Shown here in pieces: positions 9,701 to 17,300 of a DNA stretch of 64,000 bases. A program made the position numbers and the translations under genes. Each line of letters opens with the position of its first letter. The first letter of the stretch is position 1. The DNA comes from Streptomyces anulatus (GTDB lineage: Bacteria; Actinomycetota; Actinomycetes; Streptomycetales; Streptomycetaceae), in NCBI RefSeq assembly GCF_000721175.1, contig NZ_JOEZ01000029.1, positions 1-64,000 on the forward strand. Reading direction: 5' to 3'. A model generated the notes under the pieces. It was given only the letters and a program-made list of their open reading frames with translations. It was not told the origin of the DNA and did not search any database.

Positions 9701-9959
9701 AGACGACGTCCGCAAGCCGTTCAACAAGACGACCGACGACCCTAAGGTCCGGGCTGCGGCCGTCGTCAACGACGAAGCCAACTTCGGCAAGGTCTTCGAC
9801 CGCGCCTTCGCCGACAACATGGCCGACCACATCGAGGCGACCGCCGGCATAGGGCGCCAGTACTTCGGCCCCGACAAGAGCTTCCGGTCCAACCTGGACC
9901 GCAGCGCACGCCGGGCCGCGTGGCGGATGATCCGCCGCGACGAGGGCGTGGACGAGTAG
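6774..9959 (+). CDS. hsdR: Type I restriction-modification system endonuclease/translocase subunit HsdR
   Basis: This 1,061-aa protein is the ATP-driven motor and nuclease that cuts DNA lacking the host methylation. The N-terminal PD-(D/E)XK nuclease is visible as LDLTLFLNGIPVATAELKNP, with ELK near 157. The superfamily 2 helicase core has Walker A AGSGKSN near 313 and DEAH (IIVDEAH) near 444, followed by motif VI-like sequence (QTLSRLNRT). The GTG start at 6774 lies 7 bases after AAGGAG and overlaps the hsdS stop. Codon 85 (7026-7028) is TTA, which in Streptomyces is read only by the bldA tRNA, so restriction may be growth-phase dependent. The last 90 bases are repeated at 15.4 kb. Confidence 0.95.
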   Translation: MSPIHDESAFGDAIVSAMTERGWREARPEDYQADLGLDTNELFTFLGESQPREWDELLAVYGNDPNAAQRGFAQRLDKAISDDGLLNVLRNGVKDRGVRLRVAYFKPNLVADDSVLDGYRANRLTVVRELVYATKQADWGNKLDLTLFLNGIPVATAELKNPLTRQGVEQAKEQYRTDRDPTELIFTRRVIANFAVDPDLVFVATQLRGKNTRFLPFNTGSNGAGLPGGAGNPAPTAYGTYATSYLWEQVWARDNWLDLLQRYVHQQKAKTPGGGTTKSTIFPRFHQWDVVKKLTAHAATFGVGQNYLVMASAGSGKSNTIGWLAHRLSDLHADTDPRTLDAETLSAGRIKPGAPVFDKVIVITDRRNLDAQLRQTVGSFSQTEGLVVKVDEKHGSKSEQLARALSRDTGKIVTVTLHSFPALLDYIQRNPTEIKGTSFAIIVDEAHSSQSGDAATAVRAALRDLGLDSDSEDQGATAVTLDEKLKKKAAERSKAANLSYFAFTATPKAKTLELFGTEDTVDGKAAYRPFHTYSMRQAIEEGFILDPLRNYVTYNTYWKLVNQNPDEREVDPSKANSLLARYALTHEYTVSQHAQVIVEHFLAHSRGRLGGRAKSMVVTPTRQSAAQMARAIKSYIKDREYDTKYPDLGVLVAFSGSLKIGDDEEETTESKENGGIAESALPKAFAYTRADDKTVGAGGRGQQEYKILVVAEKYQTGFDQPLLTTMYVNKTLTGISAVQTLSRLNRTADRKTQADLAVLDFTNDAEDIRDAFRPYFEEANTLPSDPNLLYTAQSRVMSAPIISESEMDEFAAAYFAAKEKAAGSQAKWEKLHAELYRLLSPAVARFTPLLESEEDDDVETAEDFRADLNDYVRKYGFLAQIVPYRDAELERLHLYGRYLLNRLPRRADGGVDIGEIDLSHLRVEKTGEYDVSLSPEGSTELPGFGDGSGGAAEAEKSLLSELIDAFNAKFGTDFTEDDVRKPFNKTTDDPKVRAAAVVNDEANFGKVFDRAFADNMADHIEATAGIGRQYFGPDKSFRSNLDRSARRAAWRMIRRDEGVDE

Positions 9960-9968
9960 TCCCCGCAC

Positions 9969-10025
9969 ACGCGTGAGGGTCCCGCCGCAACGCCGGTTCG
10001 ACGTTGCGGCGGGACCCTCACGCGT
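9969..10025 (+). terminator. Long perfect hairpin terminator after hsdR
   Basis: A perfect 24-bp stem (9969-9992 with 10002-10025) and 9-base loop lies 10 bases after the hsdR stop. It also faces the end of the minus-strand DUF397 gene, so it can stop both convergent transcripts. The copy at 15481-15537 differs by two compensated base pairs. Confidence 0.85.
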
Positions 10026-10032
10026 ACGTTGC

Positions 10033-10290
10033 TCAGTCGGCGACGAGCCCGACGAACCCGGCCCACGCATCCGGTCCGACGGTCAGCACGGGGCCGCTGA
10101 CCTGCTTCGAGTCCCGGATGTGCACGTGGGTGGCTGCGGCGGCGAACTCGACGCACTCGCCGCCTTCAGCCCCGCTGTAGCTACTCTTACGCCAGGCAAC
10201 CTCGACGCACTCGCCGCCATCGCCGGTGCTGTAACTGCTCTTGAACCACTCCAACTCTGGCGCAGTCGGTTCAGCGCATCGAACGGTCAT
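10033..10290 (-). CDS. DUF397 small protein, copy A
   Basis: This 85-aa protein contains two DUF397 repeats, each built on W(F/R)KSSYS..GECVEVA; the second ends HVHIRDSKQVSGPVL. In Streptomyces such proteins are encoded next to XRE/DUF5753 regulators and anti-sigma-type ATPases, as in the whiJ-type clusters, where the small protein is thought to modulate the regulator. Its start overlaps the stop of the DUF5753 gene in ATGA. Because the regulator next to it has lost its DNA-binding domain, this copy may have no working partner at this locus. Confidence 0.88.
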   Translation of the reverse strand: MTVRCAEPTAPELEWFKSSYSTGDGGECVEVAWRKSSYSGAEGGECVEFAAAATHVHIRDSKQVSGPVLTVGPDAWAGFVGLVAD

Positions 10291-11073
10291 TTCTCTCCCA
10301 TAAGCTTCTGAACAAACTCCGAAGACTCACGCGGTGTGAGCGCCTGCGATCGGATGATGCCATAGCGGGCTTCAAGCTGGCGGACCTTCGCTTGGCCTGT
10401 GTAGAGCCTGCTGTCACCTTGCGCTTCGGCGTAAGCAATGCGCTGCCCTTGCGCCGTGTCAATGAGTGTGAACGGCCCGCCCAGCGCCCCGTGGTCCTCC
10501 CTGTCGGTCGGCATCACCTGGACCTCCACATTACGCCTCTGACCGATGAGCAGTAGCTGTTCCAACTGGCCAAACAAAACCGCCCGACCGCCGATGGGGC
10601 GCCGAAGAACCTCCTCATCGACGATGAAACTCAGCAATGGAGCCGGGTGCCTTTCGTAGATTTCCTGCCGCGCCAACCGACCGGACAGCCCACGCTCGAT
10701 CGCGTCATCATCCAGCAAGGGACGCCGCATCTGGAAGACAGCACGCGCATACTCGGCCGTCTGCAGCAGACCGGGGATCGCGTAGACGCCGTACACCGAC
10801 AGCGCTACCGCACCCGCCTCCAACCGCGCGGCGTCCCGGAAGAACGCCGGGTACTGCGACCGCGCCAGCTCCTCCTTCAACGCCACCAGCAGCCCACCGG
10901 CCTCCAGCACCCGGTCCGCCTTGTCCACGAACCCCGGCTGCGGAATCCTCCTTCAACTGCCGTCCGAAGGCGACCGCCACCCCGTTCTCCGACCTGCCCT
11001 CCGGCTGTGTCCCCGACGAGGGCTCCACACCCTCCCCCGTACCCACGCCCGCACTCGTCTCGTCCCGCGCCAT
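10287..11073 (-). pseudogene. XRE/DUF5753 regulator with the HTH deleted and frame shifted, copy A
   Basis: Two pieces of one regulator gene are visible. The 5' piece starts at ATG 11073 (MARDETSAG, ending GRQLKE, where the HTH normally begins). The 3' piece restarts in another frame at the end of the HTH (IPQPGFVDKADRVLEAGG) and covers the whole DUF5753 ligand-like domain down to 10287. The junction is at about 10950. The intervening codons, about 30 residues with the recognition helix, are missing and the deletion is not a multiple of three. A GTG at 10926-10928 could still produce a 213-aa DUF5753 protein without DNA binding. Whether that fragment is made is unknown. Confidence 0.75.
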
Positions 11074-11255
11074 CCGCCACCCCACTCGGGCACCGTAATG
11101 ACCCACTCATTCGCCCGCGCAGCGTTCGCATCAGGTTCCCTCCAAAGGGTGCGCTCCACCGAGTCACGCTTCCGCTGCCCTCACCTCCCGTGAAGCCTCA
11201 TAGGGCATACGCTCCTCGTGGCACACAGAGTCGACCCCCGAGAAGGGCTCCCCTC

Positions 11256-11555
11256 ATGACCAGGACCACCCAGCTCCGCACCTATACCGTCCGCGACGGC
11301 CTGCTGGACGAGTGGGTGGCAAGGTGGAAGACCGACATCGTGCCGCTGCGGCGGGAGTTGGGGTTCACGATCGGTGGGGCCTGGGTCGACCGGGAACGCA
11401 ACCAGTTCGTGTGGCTGGTCTCGTACGACGGCCCGGAGACGTTCGCGGAGCGCAACGCGATGTACTGGGCCTCGCCCGCCCGCAAGGCGATGGGCCTCGA
11501 TCCGGACGACTACCTCCTCAGCACCGACGACCGGACGGTGGAGGACTGTTACTGA
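11256..11555 (+). CDS. NIPSNAP / dimeric alpha-beta barrel family protein
   Basis: This 99-aa protein (TQLRTYTVRDGLLDEWVARW, GFTIGGAWVDRERNQFVWLVSYDG) has the single dimeric ferredoxin-like fold of NIPSNAP and antibiotic-biosynthesis-monooxygenase relatives. Its biochemical role is unknown. The start is ATG 11256, preceded by GAAGG. A second copy, broken after residue 60, lies at 17607. The two copies together with the flanking DUF397/DUF5753 repeat suggest the duplication originally reached this gene. Confidence 0.82.
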   Translation: MTRTTQLRTYTVRDGLLDEWVARWKTDIVPLRRELGFTIGGAWVDRERNQFVWLVSYDGPETFAERNAMYWASPARKAMGLDPDDYLLSTDDRTVEDCY

Positions 11556-11568
11556 GTCGGCGGGCCGG

Positions 11569-14500
11569 CTACGCCCCCGCCACGGGCAGCAGGTGCCGTC
11601 GCCGTTCGTCCTCGTCGAGAGTCCGGAAGACGCGCCCTCGGGCGTGGGCTTCGAGCTGGTCGTAGTCGGGGGCGGCGTGCCAGATGCGGGCGGTTCCGTC
11701 GAAGGATGCGGTGAGCAGCCGGGTGCTGTCGCGGGACCACGCGACCGACGACACCTTGTCCTGGTGGACGCCGACGACAGCGACCTCCTCGAAGGTGTCG
11801 GCGCGCCAGACACGTACTGTCCTGTCGTCCGAGCCGCTGGCGATGAAGCAGCCGTCGGGAGACCAGGCCACGCAACGGACCCGTCCCTCGTGGCCCTTGA
11901 GCACATCGAGACGGCGGCCCGTGCTGGTCTCCCACACCGCCACCGTCCAGTCGCCAGAGGCGGTGGCGATCCGCTGTTCGTCCGGGGACCAGGCCACGTC
12001 GTCGACGTAATTGTCGTGGCCTCGCAGGACGGTGAGCTGCCGGCTCTCCGCGACGTCCCAGAGGCGGCAGGTACGGTCGTCCGATGCGCTGGCGAGGAAT
12101 TGCCCGCCGGGCGACCAGGCGACGCGCCCCACCCAGTCCTGGTGGCCGGTGAGGGCGGCGAGCTCGGTTCCGGTCTCCGCCTCCCGTACACGTACGGTGC
12201 CGTCGTGTCCGCCGGAGGCGATACGGCGGCCGTCCGGTGACCAAGCGCAGGATTCGACGACCTCCCCCCGCTGCTCGACCAACACCGTGCCGGTGTCGTC
12301 CAGGATGCGGAAGAGACCGTCGTTCGTACTGAGCGCGAGCCTGCCGTCCTGGGCAATCGGGGACCACGCCACGCTCCAGACCCGGTCGTCGAGCCTCAGC
12401 GGTTCCCCTGCGGGGGTGCCGTCGCGGGAGGACCAGCGGCATACGGTCGCGTCGTCGCAGGCGGTGGCGATCCGTAGTTCGTCTGCGGACCAGGATGCCT
12501 GGTTCACCGGGCCGCGGTGACCGTCGGCCGCGACGACCTCCGCTCCTCGGGGCCGTAGGTCCCACACGATCGCCGAACCGTCCGTCGAGCTCGTGGCGAG
12601 CTGAGCGCCGGAGGGCGACCAGGTCACGCCCCAGACCGTGTCGCTGTGGCCCCGCAGCACGACCAGCACTTTCGCGTCATGGGCGCTGACAATGCGCACG
12701 GTGTGGTCCGAGGACGCGGAGGCCAGGGCGCGGCTGTCCGGGGACCAGGCCAGGTTCCACACGTAGTCGGTGTGGCCGCGCAGCAGCAGCTGCTGTGCAC
12801 CGGTCCCGGCGTCCCAGATGCGGGCCGTGTGGTCGCCCGACCCTGTGGCGATCGAGAGGCCGTCCGGTGACCAGGCGACTCCTTCGACGAAGTCCGTATG
12901 ACCTTCCAGGACCACGGCGGCGGTGCCTGCGGCGAGGTCCCACACGCGGGCCGTCTGGTCGTGCGATGCGGAGGCGAGTCGGGTGCTGTCCGGCGACCAG
13001 GTGACGCCCCAGACATCGTTCCTGTGCCCCTCCAGGTCCTGTACGAGGGCCCCTGTCCCGGCCTCCCATACGCGTACCACACAGTCCTTCGAACTGGCCG
13101 CGACATACCGTCCGTCGGGCGACCAGGCCACCTGTCTCACGATGTCCGTAGGACCTGTCAGCAACCGGACCGGCTCGCCCGAGACGGCGTCCCAGATGCG
13201 TACGACACGTTCTCGCCCAGCGGTCGCGACGTATGCGGAATCCGGCGACCATGCGACCGACTCGACCATCGCTCCGTCGGACGGCAGGACGAGCAGCGAC
13301 TGCCCGGACCGGGCGTCCAGCACGCGGGCGCTGCCGTCGCGTGACGCGGTGGCCAGTCGCCGGCCGTCCGGGGACCAGGCGATGTGGCGGACGGTGTCCG
13401 TGTGCGCGTCCACTCGTGTACGCATATGGCTCGCCGCGAGCGCAGCCATGAGGCCGCGGCGGGCCGAAGGAGTGGGCGTGCATTCACCGAGGGCTGCCAG
13501 GGACAGGAGTACGGCCCGCTCAGGATGCGATTCCGCGCTGCCGATCGCGTACTGGCCGATGCTGTCCGACACACGGCGGAGGAAGGCCAGATCGCGTAGC
13601 TGCGAGGACTGCACGAGCACGCGGACCGGCTCCGGGGCGATGCCGGATTCCTCCAGCGCGGTGAGCCTGCGCTGGGCCAGGGTGAGCCGCTCCCCGGTGA
13701 GAAGGTAGTCGTCGCTGCGGCCGGAACGTTCCCAGTCCTCGGCCCACCGCTCCAGCTCGGCGCGCTCACGCAGTTGTTCCACGCGGGACTCGACCTCCTG
13801 GCGCAGCGGAGCCCACTGGCGGAACAGCGCCTCGTGCGTCACCTGCGCGTATGGCTCCTCCTGGCCGGTGACTCCGCCGCCGGCCACGTCTGACACCAGC
13901 AGACGTGCATCGACGAAGGCGTCGACGACGCGCCGTTCCCGCTCGGTGAGCGCGGACAGAGGGACACGCTTCCGGGCCACTCCCTGCCCCTGGACCGTGA
14001 CGAACATGAGGAGGACCCGCAGGACGAATGCGATCCCGTCGGCCTGGTCGAGTTCGGCCACCGTGTGGTCCGCCTGCCGAGCGAGGGCGCCCGCCACGCC
14101 GCCGAGGTCGCGGTACAGCTCTTCGGTGACCATCCCGCCGGGGCCGGAGGCGAAGTAGAGCTCCTGGAGGAGGTAGGCGAGCAGCGGCAGGGCGTCATCC
14201 GTGCCGGCGTCGTCGACGATCGTGTCGACGACCCCCGGTGCGAAGGAGAGGTCCACCAGGGCGGCGGGGCGTTCAACGACCTGCGCGAACTGAGTCCTTC
14301 CGAGTGCGCCGACGGTAACGGGGTGCTGGCAGAGCTCAGCGTTTCCCGTGGCCAGGATCCGGCCGAGGAAGTCCACCCGGAGGGTGGCCAGCACGCGGAC
14401 ACTCGCCTCCTGCTCCACGCAGAGGCGAAGTGCGTCGAGGAACTGGGCACGCTCCCGATCACCGGCGAGGGTGATGACCTCTTCGAGCTGGTCCACCACC

Positions 14501-15129
14501 AGCAGCACGCGCCGGAACCGGCCGCCGCGCAGGCGGGTCAGTTCGGCCCCCAGTGCGGCAGGGCCCTGCCGCAGACGGCGCAGGACCGCGCTCGCGGATT
14601 CTTGCTCTCCACCTGCGGACGCGATGGCCGCGGCCATCGCACCCAACGGATTCGTCCCCGGGGAGAACGCGGGCACCAGCGTCCATCGGCGATCCCGTAA
14701 CCGGGGCATCACGCCGGCTCTGACCAATGAGGACTTTCCGCTTCCGGATGCGCCGACAAGCACCAGGAACCGGTCGGTCGGCCTGTCCGGCGAAGTGTGC
14801 AGCCTGCGCGTCAACTCGGTGGCCAGGACATCCCGGCCGAAGTACACGGCCGCCTCGTCCTCCGCGAAGGCATCCAGCCCGGGGTAGGGAACTCGGTCAC
14901 GCGGCCAGTCGACCCGCGGCGGCGCCGGATTCTCCAGCCGGTACACAACAACCTGGCCCACCACCATCGCGACGACCAGCAAACCGATGGCGGGGACGGA
15001 TGCCTGCTGGATGGCCTTCAACAGCCACGGAGCTTCGTCGACGCCAGTGGCGTAATTCGTGACGATACCGAGCAGACTCGCGACCAGTACCAGCATCACC
15101 TGAAGCGCGAGCTGCAGGCGCTGCCTCAT
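11569..15129 (-). CDS. Membrane-anchored STAND NTPase (nSTAND1 type) with 14 WD40 repeats
   Basis: This 1,186-aa signalling ATPase starts with two hydrophobic helices (about 8-24 and 46-63). A short linker with YPGLDAFAEDEAAVYFGRD leads into a novel-STAND NTPase with Walker A GASGSGKSS at 126-134 and a Walker B-like LLVVDQLEE. From about residue 570 there are 14 WD40 units, each built on VAWSPDG..(L/I)A(S/T)AS.D..(V/A)R(V/I)WD, enough for two seven-bladed propellers. Proteins of this design act as sensors that assemble on ligand binding, and related STAND proteins serve in antiphage defence. The position between two damaged regulator cassettes and next to a type I system fits a defence role, which remains inference. 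Confidence 0.9.
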   Translation of the reverse strand: MRQRLQLALQVMLVLVASLLGIVTNYATGVDEAPWLLKAIQQASVPAIGLLVVAMVVGQVVVYRLENPAPPRVDWPRDRVPYPGLDAFAEDEAAVYFGRDVLATELTRRLHTSPDRPTDRFLVLVGASGSGKSSLVRAGVMPRLRDRRWTLVPAFSPGTNPLGAMAAAIASAGGEQESASAVLRRLRQGPAALGAELTRLRGGRFRRVLLVVDQLEEVITLAGDRERAQFLDALRLCVEQEASVRVLATLRVDFLGRILATGNAELCQHPVTVGALGRTQFAQVVERPAALVDLSFAPGVVDTIVDDAGTDDALPLLAYLLQELYFASGPGGMVTEELYRDLGGVAGALARQADHTVAELDQADGIAFVLRVLLMFVTVQGQGVARKRVPLSALTERERRVVDAFVDARLLVSDVAGGGVTGQEEPYAQVTHEALFRQWAPLRQEVESRVEQLRERAELERWAEDWERSGRSDDYLLTGERLTLAQRRLTALEESGIAPEPVRVLVQSSQLRDLAFLRRVSDSIGQYAIGSAESHPERAVLLSLAALGECTPTPSARRGLMAALAASHMRTRVDAHTDTVRHIAWSPDGRRLATASRDGSARVLDARSGQSLLVLPSDGAMVESVAWSPDSAYVATAGRERVVRIWDAVSGEPVRLLTGPTDIVRQVAWSPDGRYVAASSKDCVVRVWEAGTGALVQDLEGHRNDVWGVTWSPDSTRLASASHDQTARVWDLAAGTAAVVLEGHTDFVEGVAWSPDGLSIATGSGDHTARIWDAGTGAQQLLLRGHTDYVWNLAWSPDSRALASASSDHTVRIVSAHDAKVLVVLRGHSDTVWGVTWSPSGAQLATSSTDGSAIVWDLRPRGAEVVAADGHRGPVNQASWSADELRIATACDDATVCRWSSRDGTPAGEPLRLDDRVWSVAWSPIAQDGRLALSTNDGLFRILDDTGTVLVEQRGEVVESCAWSPDGRRIASGGHDGTVRVREAETGTELAALTGHQDWVGRVAWSPGGQFLASASDDRTCRLWDVAESRQLTVLRGHDNYVDDVAWSPDEQRIATASGDWTVAVWETSTGRRLDVLKGHEGRVRCVAWSPDGCFIASGSDDRTVRVWRADTFEEVAVVGVHQDKVSSVAWSRDSTRLLTASFDGTARIWHAAPDYDQLEAHARGRVFRTLDEDERRRHLLPVAGA

Positions 15130-15376
15130 GACGCACCGACGGTTGGTCCGTCATCGCTCCGCAGCACTGTGTGCCCCCCATTCCATGTCGTCCCAGCCAT
15201 CTTGAGACCCGTAGTAGTCGATCTCAACAATGCGCGACAGAACAAGCCACCCGCGCAGCCATGGCTCCCTGGTCCCGCGCACTCAAGCCGCCGCCGGTCC
15301 CCCGCGCCTACGAGCCGGACACACACAGCGACCCCAAGGTGTCCGGCGGCGGTCGGCTTCGGCGACGAGACCGACA
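15130..15376. other. Intergenic stretch without a recognisable gene
   Basis: About 250 bases between the STAND gene start and the second copy of the duplicated segment. It must contain the STAND promoter, but I see no convincing -35/-10 pair, no strong ribosome-binding site before ATG 15129, and no RNA gene. Confidence 0.4.
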
Positions 15377-15471
15377 TCGGCCCCGACAAGAGCTTCCGGT
15401 CCAACCTGGACCGCAGCGCACGCGGGGCCGCGTGGCGGATGATCCGCCGCGAGGAGGACGTGGACGAGTAG
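15377..15471 (+). pseudogene. hsdR 3' tail fragment
   Basis: The last 29 or so codons of hsdR (GPDKSFRSNLDRSARGAAWR..., stop TAG at 15469-15471) are present with five or so substitutions and nothing else of the gene. It is a fossil carried along by the segmental duplication. Confidence 0.85.
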
Positions 15472-15480
15472 TCCCCGCAC

Positions 15481-15537
15481 ACGTGGGAGGGTCCCGCCGC
15501 AACGCCGGTTCGACGTTGCGGCGGGACCCTCCCACGT
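15481..15537 (+). terminator. Copy B of the hsdR terminator hairpin
   Basis: A perfect 24-bp stem (15481-15504 with 15514-15537). Compared with copy A, two positions of each arm are changed so that pairing is kept, which suggests the hairpin still works, now mainly for the minus-strand DUF397 gene. Confidence 0.8.
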
Positions 15538-15544
15538 ACGTTCC

Positions 15545-15802
15545 TCAGTCGGCGACGAGCCCGACGAACCCGGCCCACGCATCCGGCCCGACGGTCAGCA
15601 CGGGGCCGCTGACCTGCTTCGAGTCCCGGATGTGCACGTGGGTGGCAGCGGCAGCGAACTCGACGCATTGACCGCCTTCAGCCCCACTGTGGCTGCTCTT
15701 GCGCCAGGCGACCTCGACGCACTCGCCGCCCTCGCCGCTGCTGTAGCTGCTCTTGAACCAATCCGATTCGGGCAGGCTCGGCGCATTCTTCCGGCTCATC
15801 AT
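15545..15802 (-). CDS. DUF397 small protein, copy B
   Basis: An 85-aa protein with two DUF397 repeats, nearly identical to copy A in the second repeat and different in the first dozen residues (MMSRKNAPSLPESDW). Two consecutive ATGs (15802 and 15799) follow GGGAGAAGG; the first corresponds in position to the start of copy A. It overlaps the end of the DUF5753 fragment. The role is presumed to be that of a small partner of an XRE/DUF5753 regulator. Confidence 0.85.
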   Translation of the reverse strand: MMSRKNAPSLPESDWFKSSYSSGEGGECVEVAWRKSSHSGAEGGQCVEFAAAATHVHIRDSKQVSGPVLTVGPDAWAGFVGLVAD

Positions 15803-16462
15803 CCTTCTCCCAGGAGTCCCTTGACGACGTCCAGCGATTCACGCGGTGTCAGAGCCTGAGCTCGGATGATCCCGTACTGCTCCTCGACATCCCGTACCAC
15901 CGCCCAATCGGTGTGCAGACGGCTGTCTCGCTGAACCTCAACGTAAGCCATCCTCCGCCCGTCGTGTTTCTCGATCAAGGTGAACGGCCCGGCGAGACCG
16001 CAGTGCTCCATCCGGTCAGTTGGCATCAACTGCACCTCTACGTTGCGGCGATGCCCGTGAAGGATGATCTGTTCCAGTTGCCCCCGCAGTACGGAGTGTC
16101 CTCCGACAGGCCGCTGCAGCACCGATTCCTCGATGACGAAGCTCAGAGTGGGCATAGGCTTCCGAGCGAAAATTGCCTGGCGTGCCATGCGTGCCGAGAC
16201 ACGCTGCTCAATCGTCTCCTCGTCAAGGAGCGGGCGCCTCATCGCGAACACAGCACGTGAGTACTCCTCCGTCTGTAGCAGGCCTGGCACGGCCAGCGTG
16301 GCGTACACGTGGAGGGTGACGGCCTCAGCTTCCAGCCGCGCCATGTCCCGGAAGAACGCCGGATACTGCGACCGCGCCAGCTCCTCCTTCAACGCCACCA
16401 GCAGCCCACCGGCCTCCAGCACCCGGTCCGCCTTGTCCACGAACCCCGGCTGCGGAATCCTC
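15799..16462 (-). pseudogene. XRE/DUF5753 regulator lacking its N-terminal HTH, copy B
   Basis: The sequence encodes the DUF5753 domain from RIPQPGFVDKADRVLEAGG onward (PGLLQTEEYSRAVFAMRRPLL, NVEVQLMPTDR, GPFTLIEKHDGRRMAYVEVQ). Nothing resembling the HTH lies in front of it, although the frame is open for another 120 codons of non-homologous sequence. A GTG at 16440 could start a 213-aa fragment. The promoter-side sequence of the family (GCGTTCGCA..GGTTACCTCCAA, about 16589-16612) is still there, so the HTH-coding part was lost from between promoter and body. An 8-bp GC hairpin (16477-16498) abuts the lost part. Confidence 0.7.
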
Positions 16463-16805
16463 ACCAACCAGCGAAAGGCGGCGCTTCGAGGCGCCGCCGC
16501 GCCGACGAGACCCGTCCGGAAGGCAGCGCCCGCCTCGGCTCGTCCCACTCGGGCAGCGTACGAACACGCTCCCCCACCTGCACGGCGTTCGCAGTCGGTT
16601 ACCTCCAACGAGTGGTCGTCGGGCCGCGCCCCCGCGTGCTGCCGGTCGCCGCTCCGACGCAAGCCATCCGGCCAAAATATTGACAGGCCCATGACATTTG
16701 ACTCTCTCTGTGGGACCTTCCACGACAAGCCCGGTTCCGCCTCTCGCCGCGTACGCGGGCGGGCTTCGGCCACACCCCCACACGAACGCGGCAAGAAGGA
16801 GTGAC

Positions 16806-17300
16806 ATGAGACTCGCACCGAAACTCTCGTGCGTCACCGCCCTGGTCGTCGCGGCCGTCGCCGGTGTCTCCACCGCGGCAGGCGCGGCGGGCCCTGCTGC
16901 CTCCCAGCAGGTCGACGGCTCCATCACGGCCGCGGGCAGCACCTGTACCTGGGCCGACGCAACCGCCAGCGCGAACCCGCCCGCCACCCTGACCATCGAC
17001 CGCTCCACCGTCAACAGTGGCGTGAGCTGTAGCGGCGGCGCGACCGCCACTCTCAACAGCAACCCGACGCTCACCTTCGACGACACGGCCGGCACCGCGA
17101 TGTCCGACCTCATCGACATCACGGTGAAGCAGAGCTTCGTCTCCTGCTCCTACAAGGCCACGAACGTCGGGTGGACCCGGGACGGCTCCACCCGCGCCTA
17201 CACGAACCAGGCGTTCACCGCCTCGAAGAGCTCAGGCAGCTTCCTCTGCCCGTCCTCGATCTCCGCCGAGCCCGGTTCCGCGTCCCTGAACTTCCACTGA
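16806..17300 (+). CDS. Small secreted protein, unknown function
   Basis: A 164-aa protein with a clear Sec signal peptide (positive MRLAPKLS, hydrophobic core, likely cleavage after an Ala about residue 29-33). The mature part is rich in Ser, Thr and Ala, with Cys residues at CTWAD, VSCSGG, VSCSYK and LCPSS that could form two disulfides. It has the look of a beta-sandwich extracellular protein. The start is ATG 16806, with AAGGAG just upstream. No family is recognised. It interrupts what would otherwise be a DUF5753-NIPSNAP arrangement copied from 10.9-11.6 kb. Confidence 0.75.
   Translation: MRLAPKLSCVTALVVAAVAGVSTAAGAAGPAASQQVDGSITAAGSTCTWADATASANPPATLTIDRSTVNSGVSCSGGATATLNSNPTLTFDDTAGTAMSDLIDITVKQSFVSCSYKATNVGWTRDGSTRAYTNQAFTASKSSGSFLCPSSISAEPGSASLNFH

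Larger units (their letters stand above)
9865..10950. repeat. Duplicated segment, copy A (hsdR tail, terminator, DUF397 gene, DUF5753 gene)
   Basis: This 1,086-bp segment matches 15377-16462 at a constant offset of 5,512 bases without any gap. The two ends are near-identical: 9865 to about 10170, and 10833-10950 with one mismatch in 118 bases. The middle, which encodes most of the DUF5753 domain, has diverged to roughly half to two thirds amino-acid identity. Here the hsdR end is the functional one, so this is probably the parental location. Confidence 0.9.
15377..16462. repeat. Duplicated segment, copy B
   Basis: This segment is collinear with 9865-10950, with no insertion or deletion over 1,086 bases. 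It begins inside what was hsdR (TCGGCCCCGACAAGAG) and ends at GGAATCCTC, the same base at which copy A loses its HTH. The presence of an hsdR tail here, with no hsdR in front of it, shows that copy B is the derived one. Confidence 0.9.

Noticed and set aside
16680..16685. TTGACA as -35 element of the secreted-protein gene
   Set aside because: No acceptable -10 hexamer at 16-19 bases spacing; left unannotated.
16463..16818. Coding extension of the copy B regulator to 16818
   Set aside because: The frame is open but unrelated to HTH or any known N-terminus and crosses the promoter-like AT-rich patch at 16670-16710.
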